A stretch of 7,471 nt of DNA, taken from NCBI GenBank assembly GCA_024277405.1, contig JAJRVI010000053.1, forward strand, positions 1-7,471, written 5' to 3'. Source of the stretch: Fidelibacterota bacterium. Its GTDB lineage: Bacteria; Bipolaricaulota; Bipolaricaulia; Bipolaricaulales; Bipolaricaulaceae. Position 1 is the first letter of the stretch. The number at the start of each line of letters is the position of its first letter. The notes below the pieces were generated by a model, which saw nothing but the letters and a program-made list of their open reading frames with translations, had not been told where the DNA came from and made no database searches. The position numbers and the translations under genes were made by a program. Below, piece by piece: positions 1 to 7,471 of this stretch.

Positions 1-1
1 G

Positions 2-589
2 GCCTGGGAGCTATTCGAGCGGGGCATCAGACACTCCCAGCGCGCGATCACCACCAGGAACGAGGAACGCCGGGATAAGAACATGGAGCGGGCGCTGAAC
101 TCGTTCGAGCAGGCGTTCCTGGAGGCCGCCCGGGCCGCCCGGCGGGCGCATGGGCGAGGGGTGGGGGGGAGCCTCGCCTACTTGACCAGCCCGGCACGGC
201 CTGGTACCGGCCGGTACCAGGCCACCGCCCAGGGATCTCCCGTCCCCGGGAGAGGGACCGTAGGGGCCTCCTTCCAGGCCGGGACCGGCTTCGAGCTCCC
301 GCTGTACCTGTTCCTCCTCCCCGATTACCTGGCGGTGAAGGCCGGGAGCGCCCCGGTGGTGGTGGCCATGGTGACCGGGGCCGGGGAGGGCCTGGAGGTA
401 GCGATCACGGACGCCCCGACCGGGCTGGCGGTCACCGTGGAACAATCCCAGGAAGCCCCGCACCTATTCCTGGTGCGGGTGGACACCAGCGGCCTGGCCC
501 CGGGCGAGTACTCCGTGACCGTCACCGCCGCTTCCGGTGGGGAGTCCGCCTCCCGGGAGATCACCCTATGGGTGGAGGAAACGGATTGA
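2..589 (+). CDS. Unidentified protein with C-terminal Ig-like domain (5' end missing)
   Basis: The frame is open from the left edge to the TGA at 587-589, giving 195 codons with no start in view. An ATG at 83 exists, but the frame reads through it with coding-like codons and no clear ribosome binding site, so I treat the gene as truncated by the window. The first 50 or so residues are charged and probably helical (ERGIRHSQRA, NMERALNSFEQAFLEAARAARR). A Gly/Pro/Arg-rich linker follows. The last 85 or so residues, from LPDYLAVKAG onward, alternate hydrophobic and polar residues and include VDTSGLAPGEYSVTVTA and a final REITLWVEE strand. This is the usual look of a bacterial Ig-like or fibronectin-like beta-sandwich in surface or secreted proteins. 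Export is inferred from that domain, since the N-terminus is not visible. A perfect 26-bp palindrome sits in the linker. I do not recognise the family. Confidence 0.75.
   Translation, partial: AWELFERGIRHSQRAITTRNEERRDKNMERALNSFEQAFLEAARAARRAHGRGVGGSLAYLTSPARPGTGRYQATAQGSPVPGRGTVGASFQAGTGFELPLYLFLLPDYLAVKAGSAPVVVAMVTGAGEGLEVAITDAPTGLAVTVEQSQEAPHLFLVRVDTSGLAPGEYSVTVTAASGGESASREITLWVEETD
198..223. repeat. Perfect 26-bp palindrome inside a coding region
   Basis: Each half reads GGCCTGGTACCGG into the centre between 210 and 211, and the second half is its exact reverse complement. The symmetry ends at 197/224 (C versus A). The element is read in frame as part of a Gly/Pro/Arg-rich linker. I found no second copy in the window, so a dispersed repeat cannot be shown from this sequence. 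Confidence 0.95.
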
Positions 590-617
590 CGAGGAACGCT
601 GCTGGACACCCGCCCCT

Positions 618-1730
618 TCACCGCTGGGGCACCAGTTTGTAGACGGTGTCCCCGAAGGCGCAGAGGATGCCGCGTCCGGCGGCGATGGGGCCTGCCGAGA
701 CATCACCGGGAAATTCCCGTTGCCACAACACCTCGGCGGTTTCCCCGTCCAGGCAGAGGAGCAGGTTCCCCGCCGCCACGTAGACAACCTCCCCGGTTAC
801 GCAGGGGGAGCGGAGGATCCCGGGGAGGGCGTAAGTCCACCTGACGCGGCCGGCACCGGGATCCACCGCTACCAGCCAGCTCCTCTCCCCGTCGGTCAGC
901 GGCACGAACAGCTGCCCATCCGCCGTTGCCGGGTGGAAGGGGGTGCCGGAGGGCTGTCCGTAGGGAAGGAGGACCTTTCCCCAACTCCACCCGGTCGTTC
1001 GGTCCCAGAACCGCACGGTATCGCCGCTGACCAGGGCCACGAGATCGTCCACCACCACCGGATCGGAGGCGCTCCCGCTCCAGGCCCGGCGCGCCCGCCA
1101 GGCCTCCTTCCCGGCCGACAGGGAGATGGCGGCCAGCTCGCCCCCGAAAACGAGGGCGAAGACAAGTCCACCAGCGGCGGCCGGGCCGCCCACGGCCCGG
1201 AGCTCCGCCCACCACCCGAGCTCCCCGTTCGCGGCCTCCAGGGCGAACAGCCCCACCGGGGAGGCCACCAGCAGGAGGTCCCCTGTCACGCACGGGTCAG
1301 CATAGAGGTTGCCGAACCCGGCCCGCCGCCAGCGGACCTCACCGCTTTCCAGGTCCAGGGCGTAGAGGACGTCCGAGAGCTGCCCCCCTACTATCACCAA
1401 CCCATCCCAGATCGCCGGGGTGGACCTGAAGGCACCTTTCACCTCGGGCACCCGGAACCGCCAACGCTCTTGCCCCGTCCCCGCTGCCAATGTCACGACC
1501 TCGTGCACGCCGCCCGCCACCGCCACCACCGTGTCCCCGGCGGCCACGATCGTCTCCACGGAGTGGAACAGGGGAACCTCCCACGCCACTTCCAGGGGCG
1601 GTGTGACGGCGATGGGGTTGAAGGAGCTACGTCCCGGATCACGTCCCTCCATGGGCCAATCGGTCTCCTGGGAAAGACACGCCAGCCCGACCCCCACGAG
1701 GAGTATCACCGCCCCAAACGCCTTTCCCAT
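618..1730 (-). CDS. Exported PQQ-like beta-propeller repeat protein
   Basis: This is a 370-residue protein. The start is the ATG at 1730-1728, preceded by GGGGGTGG at 1740-1733 and followed by a hydrophobic signal sequence (MGKAFGAVILLVGVGLAC). An ATG further upstream at 1751-1749 lies inside the -10 box and can be set aside. The mature part begins with WPMEGRDPGRSS, typical of the start of PQQ-like propellers. Blade motifs of the form A-x-D-x-x-x-G-x-x-x-W then recur near residues 79-92, 121-136, 161-173, 199-212, 239-250, 285-300 and 323-338 (for example LYALDLESGEVRW, LVAVDPGAGRVRW). That suggests about seven blades. Proteins of this fold include PQQ dehydrogenases and BamB, but no catalytic or cofactor residues mark this as an enzyme, so a periplasmic or cell-surface binding or scaffold role is more likely. 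Cys18 follows G-L-A, a poor lipobox, so lipidation is doubtful. It converges on the Ig-like gene with a 28-bp gap. Confidence 0.88.
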   Translation of the reverse strand: MGKAFGAVILLVGVGLACLSQETDWPMEGRDPGRSSFNPIAVTPPLEVAWEVPLFHSVETIVAAGDTVVAVAGGVHEVVTLAAGTGQERWRFRVPEVKGAFRSTPAIWDGLVIVGGQLSDVLYALDLESGEVRWRRAGFGNLYADPCVTGDLLLVASPVGLFALEAANGELGWWAELRAVGGPAAAGGLVFALVFGGELAAISLSAGKEAWRARRAWSGSASDPVVVDDLVALVSGDTVRFWDRTTGWSWGKVLLPYGQPSGTPFHPATADGQLFVPLTDGERSWLVAVDPGAGRVRWTYALPGILRSPCVTGEVVYVAAGNLLLCLDGETAEVLWQREFPGDVSAGPIAAGRGILCAFGDTVYKLVPQR

Positions 1731-1732
1731 CG

Positions 1733-1740
1733 CCACCCCC
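1733..1740 (-). promoter_or_regulatory. Ribosome binding site of the beta-propeller gene
   Basis: On the minus strand this reads GGGGGTGG, with the G-run 5 nt before the ATG at 1730. It settles the choice of this start over the upstream in-frame ATG at 1751, which overlaps the -10 box. Confidence 0.6.
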
Positions 1741-1749
1741 TCGGCCCGC

Positions 1750-1780
1750 ATTATAGATCGATTTCGGGAAACACGGTGAA
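1750..1780 (-). promoter_or_regulatory. Candidate promoter of the beta-propeller gene
   Basis: On the minus strand there is a perfect TATAAT at 1755-1750 and a partial -35 match, TTCACC, at 1780-1775. The 19-bp spacer is longer than ideal. Transcription would begin near 1743, giving a leader of about 12 nt that just holds the ribosome binding site. Confidence 0.55.
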
Positions 1781-1854
1781 CGAGGCCGGGACGACGTGGC
1801 CCAGGCCTGCTGTGGCCGTCCCACATGCCAGCGGGGACGCGCGGCGATCGTGGC

Positions 1855-1860
1855 TATACT
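1855..1860 (+). promoter_or_regulatory. Candidate -10 box of the DUF362 operon, near-leaderless
   Basis: TATACT (5 of 6 to consensus) ends 8 nt before the ATG at 1869. The expected transcription start is near 1867, so the mRNA would begin 0-2 nt before the start codon. No good -35 box is visible at the proper distance. Confidence 0.4.
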
Positions 1861-1868
1861 GGGGAGAT

Positions 1869-3056
1869 ATGGCCGCGGCTCGAGTGGCGATAGTACGGGC
1901 GAGGGACTACGCCCCCGCCCGTCTCAGGGGCACGGTGGAACGGGCCCTGAACCTCCTCGGCGGACCGGAGAGATGCATCCCCAGGGGCGCACGGGTCTTC
2001 GTGAAGGTAAACCTGCTTTCACCCCCCTCCCCGCCGGAGCGGGCCATCGTGACCCACCCCGCGTTCGCCGAGGCCGTGCTCACCCTCCTGCGGGAGATAA
2101 CGCCCTATATCACCGTGGGAAACGACGTGGACGGCCCCGAGAGCTTCGAGGTCACCCGCTATCACAGGATATGCAACCGATTGGGGGTCGACCTCATCAA
2201 CCTGCGAGAACGCGGGTTCGTGGAGGTCGGGGTAGAGGGGGCCTTGTTGGCGAAGGTCTATGTCGCCAAGGCCGATGTATTGGTGAACCTACCCAAGCTC
2301 AAAACCCATGTCCTGACCAGGTTCACCGGCGCGGTGAAAAACCTTTACGGGATCATCCCCGCGGGGCTACGGAAGAAGCTCCACGGCGACCATCCCGATC
2401 CCGGCGAATTCTGCCAGGTCCTCGTGGATATCCTCTCGGTGGCGCGGCCCGCCCTTACGGTGATGGACGCGGTGGTAGCGATGGAGGGCGCGGGACCGGC
2501 AAACGGGACGCCGCGGGATCTGGGGCTCGTGATCGTCGGCGCCGATGCCGTGAACGTGGACGCCGTAGCCCAGCTGATCATCGGGCTCGATCCCTTTGTC
2601 GGGACCACCCATAGCGCCCACGTCCGGGGCCTGGGGATCGGGGACCCCGCGGAGATCGAGATCGTAGGCGAGGTGATCGCGGCCGTGCGTCCCGAGGACT
2701 TCCGGCTCCCCCCGGCCGTGGGCGAGTTCATGGGACGTCTCCCCCCCACGCTCACCAGATGGATCGTCGGCCATCTTCAGGCCCGGCCGGTAGCGATCCG
2801 GGGGAGATGCATGTCCTGCGGTGCCTGCGTGCGCGCGTGCCCCGTCGGCGCCGCCCGCCTGCGTGGAGGGACGGCCCGGATAGACCGGCGCTCATGCATT
2901 CGGTGCATGTGCTGTCATGAGGCCTGCCGTTACGGGGCCATCGAACTCGTCACCGATCCCCTCGGCCGTCTCTTCCGGTCCATCGGATCCCACGGTCTGG
3001 GATGCTGGAAGAGACCGGCTTTCCCCAACGGAGGGGGAGGGGAGGCCGATGTGTAA
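1869..3056 (+). CDS. DUF362 protein with C-terminal double 4Fe-4S ferredoxin domain
   Basis: This 395-residue cytoplasmic protein has a DUF362 core at about residues 3-280. Family-like segments are VAIVRARDY at the N-terminus, VFVKVNLL, NLPKLKTH and the GAVKNLYG region. A dicluster ferredoxin module follows. The first cluster motif is C314-x2-C317-x2-C320-x3-C324-P. The second is C343-x2-C346-x2-C349-x3-C353, with an extra Cys at 348 and Arg instead of the usual Pro after C353. The family is widespread in anaerobes and its reaction is not settled; electron transfer through two 4Fe-4S clusters is the likely shared trait. The ATG at 1869 is preferred because the family begins a few residues before VAIV. 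GGGGAG lies only 2 nt upstream, too close for an ordinary ribosome binding site, which fits a near-leaderless message. The frame is open far upstream to 537, but that stretch is antisense to the propeller gene. The stop overlaps the next gene by 8 nt. Confidence 0.92.
   Translation: MAAARVAIVRARDYAPARLRGTVERALNLLGGPERCIPRGARVFVKVNLLSPPSPPERAIVTHPAFAEAVLTLLREITPYITVGNDVDGPESFEVTRYHRICNRLGVDLINLRERGFVEVGVEGALLAKVYVAKADVLVNLPKLKTHVLTRFTGAVKNLYGIIPAGLRKKLHGDHPDPGEFCQVLVDILSVARPALTVMDAVVAMEGAGPANGTPRDLGLVIVGADAVNVDAVAQLIIGLDPFVGTTHSAHVRGLGIGDPAEIEIVGEVIAAVRPEDFRLPPAVGEFMGRLPPTLTRWIVGHLQARPVAIRGRCMSCGACVRACPVGAARLRGGTARIDRRSCIRCMCCHEACRYGAIELVTDPLGRLFRSIGSHGLGCWKRPAFPNGGGGEADV
3033..3045 (+). promoter_or_regulatory. 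Ribosome binding site of the DUF1893 gene, inside the DUF362 gene
   Basis: A purine run of GGGGGAGG followed by GGAGG offers two Shine-Dalgarno matches, ending 8 nt and 3 nt before the ATG at 3049. It lies within the last codons of the upstream gene, as expected for translational coupling. Confidence 0.7.
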
Positions 3057-3507
3057 GGTACCGCTCGAGGAAGTCCGAAAGGAGCTGGACCGACTCGCCG
3101 CCCGGGGGCTGAGCCTGCTGGTGGAGAAAGGGGGGCGAGAACTCTTCTCCTCCCGGGAAGACGGGCTCAAACCCCTCCTCGCGGCGGTCGAGCGCCTCGG
3201 GGAGGCTATGGCCGGGGCCCGGGTCATCGACAAGGTGGTGGGAGGGGCGGCGGCCAAGCTCCTGATTTACGCGGGGGTGGCCGAGGCCTTCGCCGCGGTG
3301 GCCTCGCGATCCGCGATCCGGGCACTACGGACCGCGGGGATCCCCCTCGGGGCCCTCCGCGTGGTGGAGCGGATACGTGGCCGGACCGGCGAGCCTTGCC
3401 CCTTCGAGGCACTGGCGGAGGAAATCCCCGAGCCATCCCGGTTCCTGGAGGCCCTTCGCCATCGTCTGGGGGAACCGGGGACCAGGGGCGCGGGGGCGCC
3501 CACTTGA
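3049..3507 (+). CDS. DUF1893 (TM1506-type) protein, deaminase-like fold
   Basis: The protein has 152 residues. I recognise the DUF1893 pattern: a short strand pair (LSLLVEKGGRELFSS, residues 21-35), the conserved VIDKVVGGAAAKLL helix at 59-72, a GVAEAFAAV strand at 76-84, an ALRTAGI segment at 92-98, and the closing GEPCPFEAL around Cys117-Pro118. Most members read MCPME at that last site. TM1506 of Thermotoga maritima represents this family and has a cytidine-deaminase-like fold. I do not see the standard H/C-A-E plus P-C-x-x-C zinc site here, so ordinary deaminase activity is not supported. The residues after about 125 (Pro/Arg/Gly-rich) look like a variable tail. The ATG overlaps the last 8 nt of the DUF362 gene and has a strong internal ribosome binding site, so the two are probably made together. 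The function is unknown. Confidence 0.85.
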   Translation: MCKVPLEEVRKELDRLAARGLSLLVEKGGRELFSSREDGLKPLLAAVERLGEAMAGARVIDKVVGGAAAKLLIYAGVAEAFAAVASRSAIRALRTAGIPLGALRVVERIRGRTGEPCPFEALAEEIPEPSRFLEALRHRLGEPGTRGAGAPT

Positions 3508-3619
3508 AAGGCCCCATTGCGAGCGAAAACGCGAGCTGCCGGTCGGAAGGGAGCATCGGGGATCCGGTATCGCCGCCGGACCCTCCGGCTACTCACTCCC
3601 TCGTTCGGGAAGGTATCAA

Positions 3620-3645
3620 GGGAACAGGGATAATCCCCTGCCCCC
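3620..3645 (+). repeat. Inverted repeat / hairpin in the non-coding gap
   Basis: CAGGG at 3625-3629 pairs with CCCTG at 3636-3640 over a 6-base ATAATC loop. Beyond a symmetric AA/CC internal loop, GGG at 3620-3622 pairs with CCC at 3643-3645. No T-run follows, so it is not a standard intrinsic terminator. Confidence 0.45.
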
Positions 3646-3802
3646 TCCGTCCCTCGATCCGGCCTACGGATGTCTACCCCGCGGAAACACAAGGGGAAAT
3701 CTCGGCGGGGAGTCTGCAAAAGGGCTCTACCCGGCCTCCTCCGACCGCGTGGAATCGAGATTCAATAGATCACATTTGTACTGGGGTTGCTTCCTAGGGG
3801 AT

Positions 3803-3808
3803 TCTAAT
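3803..3808 (+). promoter_or_regulatory. Weak candidate -10 box of the acidic-tail gene
   Basis: TCTAAT (5 of 6 to TATAAT) lies 26 nt before the ATG at 3834, within a locally AT-rich stretch. No clear -35 box occurs at 16-19 bp; TTGTAC at 3776-3781 is 21 bp away, so the call is weak. Confidence 0.25.
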
Positions 3809-3820
3809 GTAACCTGGTTC

Positions 3821-3829
3821 AGGGGTGAT
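3821..3829 (+). promoter_or_regulatory. Ribosome binding site of the acidic-tail gene
   Basis: AGGGGTGAT matches the downstream part of the extended Shine-Dalgarno sequence (GGTGAT pairs with the 16S rRNA tail) and ends 4 nt before the ATG at 3834. It favours that ATG over the in-frame GTG at 3825, which lies within the site, and the ATG at 3843. Confidence 0.6.
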
Positions 3830-3833
3830 AGAC

Positions 3834-4670
3834 ATGCGTCGAATGGTGCTTCTGCTCGGCCTCGTGTTCTCCCTCAGCAGCGCCCTCCTTGCCGCGCCCG
3901 TCGAGATCAGGACGGAGGAGGATCTGGCACAATTGTTGGATCGGGTGTGTCAACTCGTCGCGGAGGGGCAAACTCCCTCCGCGACGCTGGAACAGACGCC
4001 CTCTTATACCCTCTGTCTTCGGCTGCGGGAACGGTTACAGAACGAGTTGCGGGAGAGGTTGCGCCGGGAGGGTTCCCTGGTAGTGGACCCGGAGGTGTTG
4101 GCCGAGTCCATGTCCGTGAGCTTGCGGTGGGTAGAAGGGTATGCGGCTGAGTGGGGCCTCGATGAAGCGGCCGAGTTCGTCGTGGGACTGACCGAACTGG
4201 CGAAACAATACGGACAGAGACTCCGGGAGTTCCTCGCCCAGGCCAAGGCAGCGGGATACTCGCCCGAAGAGATAGTCCAGTTTGTAACGGAGCTCGCCCA
4301 ACAGGTAACGGAGGAATCGCCAGCGAAGGAAGCGTTGGAAAAGGTGTTGGATAGCGTGGAGGAGCTGCTGGAGGAAGCTTCGGCGAAGGTCCCCGAACAC
4401 CCCGAGGAAGAAATGAAGGAGGATCACGGGAAGGGCAAGGGCGACGAGGACCACGGACCTGCTTACGAGGAGAACAAGAAGCAGGGAGACGATGAGAACG
4501 GGAACGGCTCCGATGAGGATCACGACGAGGGAGGCAAAGGGAAGGGAAACGGCCAGGGGAAAGGGGCTGACGATGATGACGACAACAGCGAGGGGCATAA
4601 CGGAAAGGGGAAAGAGCATAACGAGGAGGACCACGGAAACCACGGGCACAAAGGTGGCAACAAGGACTGA
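3834..4670 (+). CDS. Secreted protein with helical body and acidic/His/Gly-rich tail
   Basis: This 278-residue protein starts with a clear signal peptide (MRRMVLLLGLVFSLSSALLAA), so it is exported. Residues 25-185 or so are rich in Glu, Leu, Gln, Arg and Ala with a helical pattern (LRERLQNELRERLRR, LTELAKQYGQRLREFLAQAKAAGYSPEEI, ALEKVLDSVEELLEEASAK). They form one or more alpha-helical or coiled-coil units. From about residue 187 to the end, nearly every residue is D, E, H, K, G, N or Q, with no hydrophobic core. Four EDHG/EDHD units and a run of five Asp stand out. Such a tail should be disordered and could bind divalent metals or mineral surfaces, or act as a charged spacer; this is inference. 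Codons are less GC-biased than in the neighbouring genes (for example TTG, CAA, TGT, TAT). I do not recognise the family. A GC-rich hairpin lies 37 nt after the stop. Confidence 0.85.
   Translation: MRRMVLLLGLVFSLSSALLAAPVEIRTEEDLAQLLDRVCQLVAEGQTPSATLEQTPSYTLCLRLRERLQNELRERLRREGSLVVDPEVLAESMSVSLRWVEGYAAEWGLDEAAEFVVGLTELAKQYGQRLREFLAQAKAAGYSPEEIVQFVTELAQQVTEESPAKEALEKVLDSVEELLEEASAKVPEHPEEEMKEDHGKGKGDEDHGPAYEENKKQGDDENGNGSDEDHDEGGKGKGNGQGKGADDDDDNSEGHNGKGKEHNEEDHGNHGHKGGNKD
4419..4636 (+). repeat. Four copies of an 11-bp coding repeat (EDHG motif)
   Basis: GAGGAYCACGR occurs at 4419-4429, 4446-4456, 4515-4525 and 4626-4636. All copies are in the same frame and encode EDHG, EDHG, EDHD and EDHG. 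Spacings are irregular (27, 69 and 111 nt between starts, all multiples of three), as expected for a protein-level repeat. Confidence 0.8.
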
Positions 4671-4706
4671 ACCTCGGTAACTTCCCTGCCCGCTTGACTG
4701 GAAACC

Positions 4707-4731
4707 GGGGGCCGCTTTATCGGCGGCCCCC
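4707..4731 (+). terminator. GC-rich hairpin, possible terminator of the acidic-tail gene
   Basis: GGGGGCCGC at 4707-4715 pairs perfectly with GCGGCCCCC at 4723-4731 over a 7-base TTTATCG loop, starting 37 nt after the stop codon. The stem is strong, but CAACAAACT follows instead of a T-run, so termination would be non-canonical or Rho-assisted. Confidence 0.45.
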
Positions 4732-4818
4732 CAACAAACTCGGCCCTCCTTTGAGTTCGCGCTATGCCTTTCGCCGCCCACAACGGTTTTTCGTACGACC
4801 AAGGCCCGACACCCCCGG

Positions 4819-4867
4819 CCAAAAGGGTGGGGAGCGCCCCTTTAAACAGCCTGTCGAACCCTTTTGG
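4819..4867. repeat. 10-bp perfect inverted repeat with nested stem upstream of uvrA
   Basis: CCAAAAGGGT at 4819-4828 is the exact reverse complement of ACCCTTTTGG at 4858-4867, with a 29-base spacer. Inside, GGGG at 4829-4832 can pair with CCCC at 4837-4840. AAAGGG at 4822-4827 can alternatively pair with CCCTTT at 4838-4843. The element ends 15 bp before the candidate -35 box of uvrA, so it could be an operator or the tail end of the upstream transcript. Confidence 0.6.
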
Positions 4868-4882
4868 GGATAAATTCAGGGG

Positions 4883-4911
4883 TGGGCAGCCGGTCGGGGC
4901 AACGGTATATT
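4883..4911 (+). promoter_or_regulatory. Candidate uvrA promoter
   Basis: TGGGCA at 4883-4888 (4 of 6 to TTGACA) and TATATT at 4906-4911 (5 of 6 to TATAAT) are separated by exactly 17 bp. The expected start is near 4918, leaving a leader of about 49 nt to the ATG. This is the best-formed promoter in the window. Confidence 0.6.
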
Positions 4912-4922
4912 TTTAGCCGGGG

Positions 4923-4935
4923 TTAGTGTGTCTAA
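4923..4935. promoter_or_regulatory. Small inverted repeat, possible operator
   Basis: TTAG-N5-CTAA lies just downstream of the predicted uvrA transcription start. A repressor site here would suit a DNA-damage gene, but the sequence matches neither the E. coli (CTGT-N8-ACAG) nor the Bacillus (GAAC-N4-GTTC) LexA box, and each arm has only 4 bp. Confidence 0.25.
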
Positions 4936-4966
4936 AACGGCAAAAAAGTCGGAATTTGGATCCGCT

Positions 4967-7471
<2,505 letters not shown>

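Larger units (their letters stand above)
3508..3833. other. Non-coding gap with a chain of hairpins
   Basis: I find no convincing gene in these 326 bases; open frames crossing it lack ribosome binding sites and protein-like composition. It holds four consecutive inverted repeats. At 3559-3583, GGG-(bulged A)-TCCGG pairs with CCGGACCC. At 3597-3610, TCCC pairs with GGGA. At 3620-3645, GGG-AA-CAGGG pairs with CCCTG-CC-CCC around an ATAATC loop. At 3677-3710, CCCCGC pairs with GCGGGG. None carries a U-tract. The last 60 bases are AT-richer and probably hold the promoter of the next gene. I cannot match the region to a known riboswitch or RNA class. Confidence 0.6.

Noticed and set aside
1788..1822. 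GGGACG/CGTCCC inverted repeat in the divergent promoter region.
   Set aside because: The 6-bp arms with a 23-bp spacer are within chance for this GC content, and the repeat does not align with either promoter in a telling way.
537..1868. A 1.3-kb open stretch on the + strand, continuous with the DUF362 gene and antisense to the propeller gene.
   Set aside because: Its codons are exact reverse complements of the propeller codons, so it stays open only because the sense codons TTA, CTA and TCA are absent, as expected at this GC content. The product is Pro/Arg/His-rich with no domain, and the minus-strand gene has a signal peptide, ribosome binding site and promoter.
3396..3797. A 133-codon plus-strand frame covering most of the 3508-3833 gap.
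   Set aside because: There is no ribosome binding site, its 5' part lies in another frame of the DUF1893 gene, and its Pro/Ser/Gly-rich composition is that of random GC-rich sequence.
3377..4150. A plus-strand frame of 257 codons crossing the end of the DUF1893 gene, the gap and the start of the acidic-tail gene.
   Set aside because: It overlaps two better-supported genes in other frames and has a Gly/Pro/Arg/Ser-rich product without domain-like segments.
4787..4791. A run of five T in the gap before uvrA, as a possible intrinsic terminator end.
   Set aside because: No stem-loop directly precedes it; the strong hairpin at 4707-4731 is more than 50 nt away.
4035..4802. A minus-strand frame of 255 codons that looks like a membrane protein with several Val/Leu-rich segments.
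   Set aside because: It is the mirror of the acidic tail: Asp, Glu, His, Lys and Asn codons read backwards give Val, Leu, Phe and Ile. The plus-strand gene has the signal peptide and ribosome binding site, and the minus frame has no sensible start context.

Overview
The window is GC-rich and densely coded. It reads as a bacterial chromosome, because it carries a bacterial-type uvrA, Shine-Dalgarno-preceded starts and sigma70-like -10 boxes. A DUF362/ferredoxin protein and a DUF1893 (TM1506-type) protein suggest an anaerobic and perhaps thermophilic lineage. Candidatus Bipolaricaulota/Acetothermia is only a guess from gene content and base composition, and nothing here fixes the taxon. I see no rRNA, tRNA, CRISPR array or insertion sequence.

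Layout from left to right. (1) 2-589 (+) is the 3' end of an unidentified gene. It has a charged helical stretch and then an Ig-like beta-sandwich, and a perfect 26-bp palindrome lies inside the reading frame. (2) 618-1730 (-) is an exported PQQ-like beta-propeller protein that converges on gene 1 with a 28-bp gap. (3) 1731-1868 is a divergent promoter region. The leftward gene has a perfect TATAAT. The rightward gene has TATACT only 8 bp before its ATG, so its mRNA may be almost leaderless. (4) 1869-3056 (+) is a DUF362 protein with two 4Fe-4S motifs. It overlaps by 8 nt with (5) 3049-3507 (+), a DUF1893 protein; the two form a translationally coupled pair. (6) 3508-3833 is a non-coding gap with four successive hairpins. 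(7) 3834-4670 (+) is a secreted protein with a helical body and a roughly 90-residue tail rich in D/E/H/K/G/N, which carries four EDHG-type repeats. (8) 4671-4966 is a regulatory gap with a 9-bp GC-rich hairpin, a 10-bp inverted repeat and a good candidate uvrA promoter. (9) 4967-7471 (+) is uvrA, cut off by the window end after 835 codons.

The only clear operon is DUF362-DUF1893, a pairing of an iron-sulfur protein with a deaminase-fold protein whose biochemistry is not settled. uvrA stands alone with its own promoter. The propeller protein, the acidic-tail protein and probably the Ig-like protein act outside the cytoplasm and have no visible functional link to the others. The least explained items are the coupled pair, the acidic/His-rich secreted protein, the 26-bp palindrome and the structured gaps.
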